64,000 nt of DNA from Candidatus Flexifilum affinis (GCA_016713325.1 JADJPJ010000042.1:17670-81669); one strand, 5' to 3'; positions 39,184 through 48,438 are shown, counted from the first letter of the stretch. The notes: a model not told the origin generated them from the letters alone. Translations and numbers: made by a program.

Positions 39184-41318
39184 CAGCCGTAAGCGCCGCC
39201 GAGTATGGTGAGCGCGCGCAGATTCGTCCCATCGGGATCCAGCAGGTAGAGCTCGTCACGCCCGCCCTCGTCGCTGTTGATCAGGATGCCGCGCTCGTTC
39301 GGGTGCATCTGCGCGCTCCACTCGTAACCCGCGCCGTCGAACAGAATTCTGGCATTGTCGCCGTTGAAATCCATTTGTGCGACCGCGCCGTAGCCGGCCC
39401 CGTCGGTCAGGTAGAGGATCTCGCCGTCAGGGGTGAAAGAGGGAGACCAGTCCTTGACCTCATTGTTGGTCAGCCGAATGACCTCGTTGGTGGACAGATC
39501 CAGCCGCTTGATATCCCAGGTCGAGGCATCGTCTGGGCGTCCGCTGGTGAAAATCACGTAGCGGCCATCGTCACTCACGCGCGGATGGCTGTTGCGCTCG
39601 CCATCGCTGAAGATCAGCGTGACCTCGCCCCCCTGCGCCGGCGCCTGCACCAGGTCGTGCGTGCCGTCGCCGCGCGTATCCGACGAAAAGATGACATTTT
39701 CCCCGTCGGGAGTCCATGATGGGATGCGATCGGTCACCGTGTTGTCGGTCAGCCGGCGCAGCCCACTCCCGTCGATGTCGATCACGTAGATGTCGAAATC
39801 GCCGTCGCGGTCGGACTGAAAGGCGATCTGCGATCCATCCGGCGAAGCTGCGCCATACATGTCGTTGGCCTCGTCGTCGGTCAGGCGAGTTTCTAGGCGC
39901 GTCGCCAGGTCCAGACGGTACAGGTCGAAGTTGCCGCCACGCTCGGCGAAGAAGATGAGCGAGCCCACGCCCACCAGGCCGGTCGGCGTGGGGCGCAAAC
40001 CCACCGGGGACAGACCGCCATCCACCTCGGTCGGTTCCACAGTGACTGCGCCAAAGGGAGTCCGCGTCGGGACGCTGGCCGTTGGCAGAGTGGTATTCGT
40101 CGCCAGGATTTCGGTCGCTGTGGCGTCAATGGTCGGCGTAGGGGTGGCTTCTTCGCCGGTCAGATTGGTGATCAGCAGGGCGGCCAGCGCCGCGACCAGG
40201 GTCAGCATGGCGCAGCCGATCACCGCGCCGATCAGTACGCTGGTCAGCAGCGATCCGCGCCGGCGCGCCCGAGGGAGGCTGCGCGGCGGCGTTCCGGCGA
40301 AGGAGGGCGGTGCGACATAGCCGGTGGCTACCTGAGGCGGAGGCTCGGGGGGTGTCGGCTGGCGCTCCGGCTGGCGCTCCGAATATCCCGGCGGGTCGGG
40401 CCGCTGAAAGCCAGGCTGCGTGTCCATCATGTTGATCGACGGGCTGGGCTGCGTCTCGCTCAGCGTGAAGCTGTCGGGCGTGTTGATGGCCTGGATCAGC
40501 GCCTCCGCGAAGACCGCGGCGGTGGGGTAGCGGTCGTCGGGCCGCTTGCTCATGGCCTTGAGGATGACGCGCTCCACCAGCGTGGGCAGGGCGCTGTTCA
40601 GGCTGCGCGGGGCGGGCGGCTGAGCCGTCACCTGAAGCACGGCGATGCTGTAAGGCGTGTCGCCTTCGAAGGGGCGCGCAGCGGTCGCCATCTCGAACAG
40701 GGTCACCCCGAGCGCGTACAGGTCGCTGCGCCCGTCGAGCGGCTTACCCTGCGCCTGCTCCGGGCTCATGTAGCTGGGCGTGCCGATCACGCCGTGCGTT
40801 GTGACGGCCGCCATGCCGCTGTAGGCGTCGCCCATCAGCCGGGCGATGCCGAAATCGGTCAGGTAAGCGCCGCCGTCGTCGTCGAGCAGGATGTTGGACG
40901 GCTTGAGGTCGCGATGCAGCACATTTTTCATGTGCGCGTAGTCGAGGGCCGGGGCGATCTGCGTGATGAAACTGCGCATCTGCTCCAGCGTCAGCGGCCC
41001 GCGTTGCCGGATGAGATCGTCGACCGAGCCGCCGTCCATGAAGCGCATGACGATGTAGGGCTGTCCCTCGAATTCGCCGTAGTCGTGCACCGGGACGATG
41101 TTACGGTGTTCAAGCTGGGTGAGGATGTGCACTTCACGCATGAAGCGCTGCATGTAGGTTTCGTCGTTGAGGAGCTGTCGCGGGAGGATCTTGATCGCCA
41201 CCGGACGACGGTTCATCGAGATCTGGTGCGCGCGATAAACCACGGCCATTCCGCCGCGCCCGACCAGCTCTGCGATTTCATACCCGCCGACGCGTTTGCC
41301 GATAAGTTCGTCTGTCAT
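39171..41318 (-). CDS. Ser/Thr protein kinase with extracellular TolB-like propeller
   Basis: This 715-residue type I membrane kinase starts at the ATG at 41318 (MTDELIGKRVGGYEIAELVG). The Hanks kinase domain (1-270) has GRGGMAVVYRA, VAIKILPRQ, VLHRDLKPSNILLDDDG, TDFGIARL and GTPSYMSPEQAQGKPLDGRS. A Pro-rich juxtamembrane stretch leads to one helix (SVLIGAVIGCAMLTLVAALA, around residues 365-390). A Thr-rich linker follows, then a TolB/PD40 propeller outside the cell (YGAASPDGSQIAFQSDRDGD, RIPSWTPDGENVIFSSDTRG, SPSFTPDGEILYLTDGAGY). PASTA repeats, the usual sensor, are absent. The extracellular propeller is the presumed ligand sensor. Confidence 0.93.
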   Translation of the reverse strand: MTDELIGKRVGGYEIAELVGRGGMAVVYRAHQISMNRRPVAIKILPRQLLNDETYMQRFMREVHILTQLEHRNIVPVHDYGEFEGQPYIVMRFMDGGSVDDLIRQRGPLTLEQMRSFITQIAPALDYAHMKNVLHRDLKPSNILLDDDGGAYLTDFGIARLMGDAYSGMAAVTTHGVIGTPSYMSPEQAQGKPLDGRSDLYALGVTLFEMATAARPFEGDTPYSIAVLQVTAQPPAPRSLNSALPTLVERVILKAMSKRPDDRYPTAAVFAEALIQAINTPDSFTLSETQPSPSINMMDTQPGFQRPDPPGYSERQPERQPTPPEPPPQVATGYVAPPSFAGTPPRSLPRARRRGSLLTSVLIGAVIGCAMLTLVAALAALLITNLTGEEATPTPTIDATATEILATNTTLPTASVPTRTPFGAVTVEPTEVDGGLSPVGLRPTPTGLVGVGSLIFFAERGGNFDLYRLDLATRLETRLTDDEANDMYGAASPDGSQIAFQSDRDGDFDIYVIDIDGSGLRRLTDNTVTDRIPSWTPDGENVIFSSDTRGDGTHDLVQAPAQGGEVTLIFSDGERNSHPRVSDDGRYVIFTSGRPDDASTWDIKRLDLSTNEVIRLTNNEVKDWSPSFTPDGEILYLTDGAGYGAVAQMDFNGDNARILFDGAGYEWSAQMHPNERGILINSDEGGRDELYLLDPDGTNLRALTILGGAYGWWLP

Positions 41319-41478
41319 GCAGAGTGCATTCCCGTCACAAGCCAAGGCACATTATATGCCGCCGCTCGCAAGCGTACAAACCTGCACGCGCCCCGAAAAC
41401 TGGTGCTAAACTCACAAGACATTCCCGAACGCGCCGCGTCATGTCAGATCTGCTTCTGTCCTACGAAAGGGAGTCCTG

Positions 41479-41940
41479 ATGCCCGCGCATTACCTGGCCG
41501 AACTGAACATCGCTCGCCTGCTGGCCCCCATGGACGACCCGCAGATCGCCGACTTCAAGAACGCGCTGGCGGAGATCAACGGCCTGGCCGAGGTCAGCCC
41601 TGGCTTCGTGTGGCGGCTGAAGGACGACAGCGGCAACGCCACGGGCATCCAGGTCTACGACGACCCGCTGCTGATCGTCAACCTGACGGTCTGGGAGACG
41701 GTCGACGACCTGTTCCGCTATACCTATTCGAGCGATCATGTCGATTTCTTCCGGCGGCGCGGAGAGTGGTTCGGCAAGCTGGGGACGTCATCGTTCGCGC
41801 TGTGGTGGCAGCCCGCCGATAGTATGCCGCCGGCGCTGGACGACGCGAAGACACGGCTGGATCACCTCGCGGCGCACGGCCCGACCCCCTATGCCTTCAC
41901 GTTCAAGAAGCGCTTCACGGTCGAGGAGGCGTCTGCCTAA
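41479..41940 (+). CDS. DUF3291-domain protein
   Basis: The 153-residue protein matches the DUF3291 pattern: HYLAELNIARLLAPMDDPQI, EINGLAEVSPGFVWRLKDDS, VNLTVWETVDDLFRYTYSSD, HVDFFRRRGEWFGKL and ALWWQPADSMPPALDDAKTR. This is a dimeric alpha/beta-barrel fold related to antibiotic-biosynthesis monooxygenases; the activity is unknown. AAAGGGAG lies upstream of the ATG. It is a single plus-strand gene, divergent from the STPK. Confidence 0.85.
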   Translation: MPAHYLAELNIARLLAPMDDPQIADFKNALAEINGLAEVSPGFVWRLKDDSGNATGIQVYDDPLLIVNLTVWETVDDLFRYTYSSDHVDFFRRRGEWFGKLGTSSFALWWQPADSMPPALDDAKTRLDHLAAHGPTPYAFTFKKRFTVEEASA

Positions 41941-41960
41941 CAGCCTTCAGCGAATAAAGG

Positions 41961-42841
41961 CTAGATCGTCCCGCTGCCCTGGCCGAAATTGGCCGCAAGC
42001 AGAGAGAAATCGGCGATCAGACAGCGCCATCGCGATTGAAATCGGCGCTGGCGTTGAAATTCGGCTCTCCGCTGAGCGTGCTAAAGCTTGCTGCCAGAAT
42101 CGAGAAATCCAGAATGGTGATATAGCCGTCGGCGTTGGCGTCTCCCTCCAACAGCGTGCCGAAATCAATATTGTGCGGTCCTTCCGGAAGGACTTCGGGC
42201 AGGATGACCGGCAGGGAAGTGCTGGTTCGTACTGAAAGCAGGTAATCCCCTGGTCCTGTCTGTAGACTGAACTGACCGTACTCGTCCGTCTCGATAAGCT
42301 GATCCAGGACGGTCTCTGCTGTGTCGCTCGTCACAAACCGGATTTCAATGGGTGTCACCCAGGCTTGATCAGGTGCGGGCGGTCGCCCCTGAAGATGGAG
42401 GCTGCCGTCAAGCGTGGTCACAATGGCCCCAGTGTTGTTCGATGTGATTTCACCGGTCGTGCAATTGAAGGTGACGGCGGATCGCCAGAAGGGGCGCTTG
42501 TAGCCGGCGTCGTGGAATAAACGGATGGACAGCGTGGCCAATGTGTTGGCAGGCAGGTTGAAGGGCACATTGGGCGTGAAGTCGAACGCACCCCAGTAAC
42601 CGCCGTGCGCCTGCGGCATCATCACCGCTTTGTCGCGAGTGAGCGAAACACTACTGCCAGTGAGTTCATAGCGGTAGTAGGTGGGTGCTTGAGTGATGGT
42701 GAACTCATCCACAAAAGCAATCTGAGCGCGCGAATTCTCAAGTTCAAAGCCGTTGCATGTGCTGCGAGGAACGGCGCTCAGGCGAACCGCGCCGTCGGCG
42801 CTGCGTATCGGAATAGGTTGGATCATGAAGAGGAACGCCAT
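41961..42841 (-). CDS. Dockerin type I-containing protein, one frameshift
   Basis: The protein has a beta-rich N-terminal region of about 130 residues, a carboxypeptidase-regulatory-like repeat (ETDEYGQFSLQTGPGDYLLS) and a C-terminal dockerin. The first EF-hand-like repeat is GDANADGYITILDFSILAAS. The second, SADFNRDGAV, is cut by a TGA, but in another frame it continues as IADFSLLAANFGQGSGTI and stops at 41961, completing a normal second repeat. One lost base near 42017 explains this. A convincing signal peptide is missing at 42841 and the upstream frame is closed, so the N-terminus may also be damaged. Dockerins bind cohesins; a cohesin-like protein is encoded at 17248-18576. Confidence 0.7.
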
Positions 42842-42973
42842 CAGCCATGCAGGGGGCGAACCGCGCTGCTGTACGCCCGCTGTTTACTCCTTGGCCACCG
42901 GCCAGCAAACGCCAAAGAGTCTAGCGAGCCTCTTCATGACTCACAACTATGATAGGCTTATAGGTAGCACACA

Positions 42974-43918
42974 CTAGCTCTTCAGAATGTCCTCGATGCG
43001 CTGGATCTTCGCCTCGTCCAGCTTCAGCTCCGCCGCCCTGACGTTTTCCGCCACCTGCTCCGGCCGCGTCGCCCCGATGATGGCGCTGCTCACGCCGGGG
43101 TGGCGCAGCGCCCAGGCCAGCGCCAGATCGGCGCGCGTGACACCCAGATCGTCGGCGACGGCCTTGAGCGCCTTGACCCGCTCGATGTTCTTCTCGTTGA
43201 CGAAGCGGTCCTTGGCCCATTCTTCGCGGGCGAAGCGCGACCCTTCCGGGATGCCCTCGTCGTACTTGCCGGTCAGCATGCCCTGGCCGAGTGGCGAAAA
43301 GACCACCAGCCCGATGCCGCGCTTGTGCGTGGCCGGCAGAATCTCCTCTTCCACCCGTTCGCGATGCAGCATCGAGTACTGCGGCTGCTCCGTCTTGGGC
43401 AGGTGCCAGCCATACCTCTCGCACAGATCGTAGGCTTCGACGATCTGCGCCGCCGACCAGACGGACGTGCCCCAGTACATGGCGCGGCCGGATTCGACCA
43501 CGGTGTGCAGGGCCTGCACGGTCTCGCGGATCGGCGTGTGCGGGTCAGGGCGGTGGCAGAAGTAGATGTCGACGTAATCGGTGCCGAGGCGCTCCAGACT
43601 CCTGTCGATGCTCTCCAGGATGTGCTTGCGCGACAGGCCGCGGTCGTTGACGTCGTCGCTCATCGGCCAGTAGACCTTCGACGAAATGACCAGGGTGTGA
43701 CGCGGGTACTGCTTGAGGACGGCGCCCATCTGCTTTTCGGCCTCGCCCTTGCCGTAGATGTCGGCCAGGTCGAAGAAGTTGATGCCGTGCTCGTGCGCGG
43801 TTTCCACGACCTCGCGGGCGATTGCCTCATCGACCTTGCCCTCGCCGTAATTGATCCAGCCGCCAAACGAAATGGCGCTGATCTTCATGCCCGTGTCGCC
43901 CAGGTGACGGTACTGCAT
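42974..43918 (-). CDS. Aldo/keto reductase (Kv-beta/YghZ-like)
   Basis: The 314-residue NADPH-dependent oxidoreductase shows the AKR layout: KISAISFGGWINYG, the catalytic NFFDLADIYGKGEAEKQMG (Asp and Tyr), VISSKVYWP (Lys), DIYFCHRPDPHTPIRET (His) and the cofactor-binding FSPLGQGMLTGKY and IIGATRPEQVAENV. It is closest in pattern to the potassium-channel beta-subunit-like group. The physiological carbonyl substrate is unknown. GGAAGAG precedes the ATG at 43918. The gene is monocistronic. Confidence 0.93.
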   Translation of the reverse strand: MQYRHLGDTGMKISAISFGGWINYGEGKVDEAIAREVVETAHEHGINFFDLADIYGKGEAEKQMGAVLKQYPRHTLVISSKVYWPMSDDVNDRGLSRKHILESIDRSLERLGTDYVDIYFCHRPDPHTPIRETVQALHTVVESGRAMYWGTSVWSAAQIVEAYDLCERYGWHLPKTEQPQYSMLHRERVEEEILPATHKRGIGLVVFSPLGQGMLTGKYDEGIPEGSRFAREEWAKDRFVNEKNIERVKALKAVADDLGVTRADLALAWALRHPGVSSAIIGATRPEQVAENVRAAELKLDEAKIQRIEDILKS

Positions 43919-43959
43919 GGTGCTCTTCCCCCCAACACTACGTAGCGGTTATACAAGTA

Positions 43960-44087
43960 ATGAGAGATGAGAAACGAGAAAGGACAGTGACGCGAGACGG
44001 AGGAGATAGCGCTTGCTTTTCCTCAGTCCTGTTCACTCAGTCCTTGCTTTTCCTCGTTTCTCATCCTTCATTTCTCATGCCTTCTTT
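43960..44087. repeat. Inverted ATGAGAAACGAG / CTCGTTTCTCAT repeat
   Basis: GAGATGAGAAACGAGAAAGGA at the left is mirrored by CTCGTTTCTCATCC and CATTTCTCATG at the right, with CTCAGTCC words between. The same words build the element at 54718-54842. It lies downstream of the aminotransferase stop and upstream of the aldo/keto reductase gene, and may form a long transcript-end stem. Confidence 0.6.
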
Positions 44088-44088
44088 T

Positions 44089-45435
44089 CTACTGCCCCAG
44101 CGAGTCCAGGACGCTGCCCAGGATGCGGATGATCTCGTCCACCTCGTCTTCGGTGATGGTCAGCGGCGGCGCGAAGGCCAGCGTGCTGCCGACGTTGCGG
44201 GTGCGCAGGCCGCGGTCCTGGCACATGCGGGTGACTTTGGCCGCCAGCGCCGGGTCGGCTGCCTTCGTCGCCTTGTCGGCCACTAGCTCGACGCCGCAGA
44301 TCAGGCCCAGGCCGCGCACCTCGCCGACGTTGGCAAATTCGGTCAGTGCCGTCAGGCCGTCCTTCAGGCGGGCGCCCATCTGTACAGCGCGCTCGACCAG
44401 CTTCTCGTTCTCGATCAGCTCCAGATTGCGCAGCCCCACGGCGCAGGCCGTCGCGTGACCGGAGTAGGTATAGCCGTGCATCCAGCTATCGGTGTCTGGC
44501 GCGCTCAGGATGGCGTCGTAGATGGCGTCGGTGATCTGGTTGCCGCCCAGGGGCTGGTAGCCGCTGGTGATGGCCTTGGCGAAGGAGAGGATGTCGGGCT
44601 GCACGCCATAGCGGTTCAGGCCAAACAGTTCGCCGGTGCGTCCGAAGCCGGTGATTACCTCGTCGGCGATCAGCAGCACATCGTACTGGTCGCAGATGGC
44701 GCGGACGCGCGGGAAGTAGTCGTCCGGCGGGACGATGACACCACCCACCCCTTGCACCGGCTCGGCGATCACCGCCGCGACCGTCTCCGGGCCTTCGCGC
44801 AGGATCGCCTCTTCGATGGCGCGGGCGGCGGCCTGACCGATGGTTTCACCGTCCTTCACCTCGCCATCATAGCGGTAGGGATAGGGCGCGGGCACGTGGA
44901 TGAAGCCGGGTACGGGCGGACCGAACATCTTGTGGTAGCGCTCGATACCGGTGGCGAACGTCGCCGCCAGCGTGATGCCGTGATAGGCGAACTTGCGGGC
45001 GATGACCTTCGACTTCTCCGGCTTGCCCATGCGCTTGAAGTAGTAGCGGGCAATCTTGAAGGCGCTGTCGTTGGCCTCCGAGCCGCCGGAGGTGAAGAAG
45101 GTGGTCTTCAGTCCGGAATAGGCGTAGCCGGACAGCTTGTCTGCGAGCTGCGTCGCGGGTACGTTGGTCATGCCGGCGAAGTTGGAGGTGAAGGCCAGCC
45201 GCTTCATCTGGTCGTAGGCGGCCTGCGCCAGTTCTTCGCGCCCATAGCCGACGTTGACGTTCCATAGGCCGGCCATGCCGTCCAGAATGCGGCGGCCATC
45301 GACGGTGTAGAGATATACGCCTTCGCCGCGCTCGATCACCAGCGGATCGACATGGGTCCTCGGGTGCTGGAGGGGATGAAGCTGATGCCTGTCCTGTTCC
45401 TGGAGTGTCGCATTATCGAGTTTTGGAAGTGTCAT
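44089..45435 (-). CDS. Class III PLP-dependent aminotransferase
   Basis: The 448-residue enzyme has the class III fold: DGRRILDGMAGLWNVNVGYG, FFTSGGSEANDSAFKIARYY (phosphate cup), KFAYHGITLAATFATGIERY, VAAVIAEPVQGVGGVIVPP, LLIADEVITGFGRTGELFGL (cofactor Asp) and LSFAKAITSGYQPLGG with the Schiff-base lysine. The pattern resembles omega-amino acid:pyruvate or putrescine/GABA-type aminotransferases. The amino donor cannot be decided by eye and no pathway neighbour helps. Confidence 0.93.
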   Translation of the reverse strand: MTLPKLDNATLQEQDRHQLHPLQHPRTHVDPLVIERGEGVYLYTVDGRRILDGMAGLWNVNVGYGREELAQAAYDQMKRLAFTSNFAGMTNVPATQLADKLSGYAYSGLKTTFFTSGGSEANDSAFKIARYYFKRMGKPEKSKVIARKFAYHGITLAATFATGIERYHKMFGPPVPGFIHVPAPYPYRYDGEVKDGETIGQAAARAIEEAILREGPETVAAVIAEPVQGVGGVIVPPDDYFPRVRAICDQYDVLLIADEVITGFGRTGELFGLNRYGVQPDILSFAKAITSGYQPLGGNQITDAIYDAILSAPDTDSWMHGYTYSGHATACAVGLRNLELIENEKLVERAVQMGARLKDGLTALTEFANVGEVRGLGLICGVELVADKATKAADPALAAKVTRMCQDRGLRTRNVGSTLAFAPPLTITEDEVDEIIRILGSVLDSLGQ

Positions 45436-45529
45436 GGTAAGGCCTTTATTGCGGAATTATCTCTATCAACAATACCGAACCTGGCTCAGACCATGCAAAC
45501 GACCATCCTGGCCACCATAAAACACGATG

Positions 45530-45895
45530 GGGGGCGGTTCGCGAACCGCCTGCTTGTGAATCGCCGGATCATCCTGGGCGCATCGCGATGCGCCCCTACG
45601 ACATGGGGGTCCGTTGATCCCGGTGGTAGTAGGGCGGAGAATCAGAATCGCCCGCTTCTGAATCGCCGGACATTTCGGACGCATCGCGATGCGCCCCTAC
45701 GCGCAGGACCGGTTGATCCGGTGGTAGGGGCGGTTCGCGAACCGCCCGATGGTGAATCGCCGGACATTTCGGACTACGGCGCGAGGACCGTTGATCCTGG
45801 TAGTAGGGGCGGTTCGCGAACCGCCCGGTGGTGAATCGCCGGACATTTCGGACGCATCGCGATGCGTCCCTACGGCACGGGGGACGTTGATCCTG
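45530..45895. repeat. Four imperfect tandem units of a double-palindrome repeat
   Basis: Units of about 95 bases start near 45533, 45628, 45722 and 45808. A full unit has GGGGCGGTTCGCGAACCGCC, then GTGAATCGCCGGACATTTCG, then GACGCATCGCGATGCGCCCC and GTTGATCCTGG. Each contains two palindromes with cores TTCGCGAA and ATCGCGAT. Unit three lacks the second palindrome and unit two has a diverged first one. No uniform spacer or short direct repeat as in CRISPR is present. The right end runs into the last codons of the glycosyltransferase gene. The stretch 45436-45869 carries no gene. Confidence 0.85.
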
Positions 45896-47303
45896 GCGGC
45901 AGCGGTGCCAGATATCCCTCGCGGTACCAGTGCTCGATCTGCTCCCGGCTGACCCCTTGGGACAGTGCGCCTTCGGCGGTGAAGCCTGATGGGTGGCCAT
46001 CCAGCACGGCCTCCAGCGCCGGGTCGCGCAGATAATCGGCGCGGAAGTCGTGATAGATGCCGCGCGCGGGCGAGCGATAGCACCAGACCGGCAGGATGTA
46101 GCGCGTCGAATCGCCGAGCGGCGCGGCGCGGAAGCGCATCGGTGGGGCGACCCTGGCCTCGGTGATCACGCGCATGTAGGCGTTCAACTGCGCTTCGTTG
46201 CTGAACTGATCATGCAGCGTGACCATCGTCTCCGCCGACGTGCGGCGCTTCTCCCGAAGGATGTCCGCAGCGATCTGCGCGGCCGTATCGTGATCGCCGT
46301 AATCGACTTTGTCGATCAGCTCCTCCGGGAGCAGCTCGCGGTGGGTCGAGATGCGCGCCACGATCGACGGCGTACCGCAGCCCAGCGACTCGTAGACGGT
46401 GTTGCCAAAAGTTTCGACAAAGTGGCCGAGCGACAGCGTGACGTGGCCCAGGCTGTAGTACTCCGGCAGCAGATCGACCGGCACCCACGGGTGAAAAATG
46501 ACGTGACCGCTCAGGCCGCGCTCGGCCACGCGCGCCTCGACCCGGGCGTAAAACTCCTGCGCGCCGGGGTCCTGGTCGGCGAAGAGCCAGCGCGGCGTGA
46601 GCAGGCGCAGATTGGTGATGCCGTGCTGGTGCACCAGCCGATCCACGACTTCGAGCGTTTCCCACATGCCCTTGCTCTCTTCCGGCCGGTGCGGATGCAG
46701 GACGATGGCATGCTCGGCAGGATTCACTTCCGGGATCAGCTCGCGGATGCGCCGGGCCGGCATCGGGCGGAAGCGCGTCCAGTCCAGGCTGTTACGGATC
46801 ACCGTCAGGCGGCCCGGCAGCTCGGCATAGAAGCGGCCGGCCGTTTGCAGGACGAACTGGCGGGCATAGTCGGAGATGACGATCAGCCGGTCGGCGCTGA
46901 AGTGGAACATGCCCTGGATCGTCTCCGGGTAGACATTGTCGCGCAGGCCGATCACGGTCGGACGGTTCTGATAGACGAAGGGGAAGGTGAATTCGCCGTC
47001 ATGTATGTAGAAGACGTCGGCCCCGGCCAGATGCTCTGCAACATCCTGGATGATGCCGGCCAGGTTGTGCGCGCCCGTGTCGTAGGGGCCGGGGAAGGGC
47101 TGCTTGAAACGCAGAATGGGCAGCACCTCGGCGTTCGGATGCCAGTGAAACGGCGTACGGGTGTCCTCGCGCTGTGTGCACAGCAGCTTGACGTGGTGGC
47201 CGTGCTCGGCCAGGTGGACGGCGATATTTCGCAGATGCTTCTGCCCGCCGCCCATGTCGTGATCAGGGAACAGCGGGGTAATGGAAAAAATCAGGATGCG
47301 CAT
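45870..47303 (-). CDS. GT4-type glycosyltransferase with repeat-derived C-terminus
   Basis: The 477-residue GT-B enzyme starts MRILIFSITPLFPDHDMGGG, with the glycine-rich acceptor loop and KHLRNIAVHLAEHGHHVKLL. The donor half shows VIRNSLDWTRFRPMP, IVLHPHRPEESKGMWETLEV, VIFHPWVPVDLLPEYYSLGH and FGNTVYESLGCGTPSIVARI, the nucleotide-sugar E-x7-E-like region. The last eight or so codons (PPGSTSPVP and the stop) are formed by the tandem repeat at 45530-45895. Sugar and acceptor are unknown. The gene is alone on the minus strand. Confidence 0.88.
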   Translation of the reverse strand: MRILIFSITPLFPDHDMGGGQKHLRNIAVHLAEHGHHVKLLCTQREDTRTPFHWHPNAEVLPILRFKQPFPGPYDTGAHNLAGIIQDVAEHLAGADVFYIHDGEFTFPFVYQNRPTVIGLRDNVYPETIQGMFHFSADRLIVISDYARQFVLQTAGRFYAELPGRLTVIRNSLDWTRFRPMPARRIRELIPEVNPAEHAIVLHPHRPEESKGMWETLEVVDRLVHQHGITNLRLLTPRWLFADQDPGAQEFYARVEARVAERGLSGHVIFHPWVPVDLLPEYYSLGHVTLSLGHFVETFGNTVYESLGCGTPSIVARISTHRELLPEELIDKVDYGDHDTAAQIAADILREKRRTSAETMVTLHDQFSNEAQLNAYMRVITEARVAPPMRFRAAPLGDSTRYILPVWCYRSPARGIYHDFRADYLRDPALEAVLDGHPSGFTAEGALSQGVSREQIEHWYREGYLAPLPPGSTSPVP

Positions 47304-47408
47304 GGCTGGTCCTTGAAAGGGCGGGCATGAATAGTATGCCCTACCATATGGGTGGCTTCATGGTCAAATATAGATCGCCATTCCGAGCAGCAGATGAAAG
47401 AGGGCACA

Positions 47409-48245
47409 ATGCTCCCTGAACAAGCCACGCCGGCCAGCCGGATCCGTTTCGACTTCGCGCGACGCTTCGCGGAGGCGTGTCCGCCGGATCTGGCCGAGGA
47501 GATCGCCGTCAGCGGGTCAGTCGCGCGCGGCTGGTCGGACGACGACTCGGATGTCGAGCTCAACCTGTGGACGAGCAACCTCCCGTCAGCGGAGGCGCGC
47601 GCCGCCTGGATGGCCGGTCTGGGCATCATCGCGCTGGACATCGAGCCGGAGGCGCGCGACGATGACTCCTGGTGGATCGGCGGCGAATTCCAGGGTATCC
47701 CGGTCGAATTCGGCTGGCAGACCTACGAGGCGCTGGATCGCACCTGCGAACGGCTGCTGTCTGGCACAGTCACCGATCGCGGCTTCACCTTTCTGGCCGA
47801 CCTGCTGCTTCACGTCATCTCCCTGCGCGAGACCGGCGCGCTGGCCGAACGCCAGGCACGGATGCGCGACATGCCGGAACGCGTGCAGCGGGCGCTGACC
47901 ACGGCGGCGCTGACCGGGTTCAAACCGGGGCACTTGGACAGTTTGCGACGACTGGCCTTGCGCGGCGAAACGCTGGCGCTGGATGCGGCGCTGTTGAGTG
48001 ATCTCGATGCGGCGCTGCGCCTGATCTACGCGGCCCACAAGCGCTGGATGCCCAGCCGGAAATGGTCGCAGACGGCGGCTCTTGAGTTCGCGCCGGCCGA
48101 CTGGCTGACGCGCTTTGACGCCGCCCTGCGTCCGATCGATCCTCTGGAGCGGATTGAGGCGGTCCGGCGGCTGGTCAGGGACGCGCTGTATGCGATTCCC
48201 TGCTATATCGACGTGGGGGCTGCGCTGGCGGCCTGGGAGGGGTAG
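47409..48245 (+). CDS. Nucleotidyltransferase-fold (MNT-like) protein
   Basis: The 278-residue protein has the pol-beta-type signature EIAVSGSVARGWSDDDSDVE: the GS motif and two acidic metal ligands. The third acidic residue may be in GIPVEFGWQTYE. The C-terminal half is helical (ERVQRALTTAALTGFKPGHL, LRLIYAAHKRWMPSRKW), as in kanamycin nucleotidyltransferase-like and HEPN-linked proteins. The reaction would be transfer of a nucleoside monophosphate to a small molecule or protein. The ATG at 47409 is preferred because AAGAGGG lies five bases upstream; an ATG at 47394 is possible. Confidence 0.75.
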   Translation: MLPEQATPASRIRFDFARRFAEACPPDLAEEIAVSGSVARGWSDDDSDVELNLWTSNLPSAEARAAWMAGLGIIALDIEPEARDDDSWWIGGEFQGIPVEFGWQTYEALDRTCERLLSGTVTDRGFTFLADLLLHVISLRETGALAERQARMRDMPERVQRALTTAALTGFKPGHLDSLRRLALRGETLALDAALLSDLDAALRLIYAAHKRWMPSRKWSQTAALEFAPADWLTRFDAALRPIDPLERIEAVRRLVRDALYAIPCYIDVGAALAAWEG

Positions 48246-48342
48246 CGGTTTCTGTTGTTGGCGGGGCGTACAGGTGGGTTGTGCCCCCGGGCGCTGATGG
48301 CTTTTGGCGCGATGCGGTACCCTTGCTCAAGCGGTAGCCGGC

Positions 48343-48399
48343 GTAGGGACAGCATTCTTGCTGTCCAACGGATGCGGACGCGCAGAAGCGCGTCCCTAC
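48343..48399. repeat. Double-hairpin GTAGGGAC repeat
   Basis: GGACAGC/GCTGTCC and GGACGCGC/GCGCGTCC form two adjacent hairpins, framed by GTAGGG at the left and CCCTAC at the right. It lies between the convergent nucleotidyltransferase-fold gene and the FecR-like gene and belongs to the same GTAGGG...CCCTAC family as 45530, 53854 and 61111. Confidence 0.7.
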
Positions 48400-48438
48400 G
48401 GATGCCACATCTTCTTTGTTGGATTGGCCGTACTAGAC

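Noticed and set aside
45530..45895. Possible CRISPR array
   Set aside because: Units are about 95 bases, internally palindromic and adjacent, with no short constant repeat alternating with variable spacers and no cas genes.
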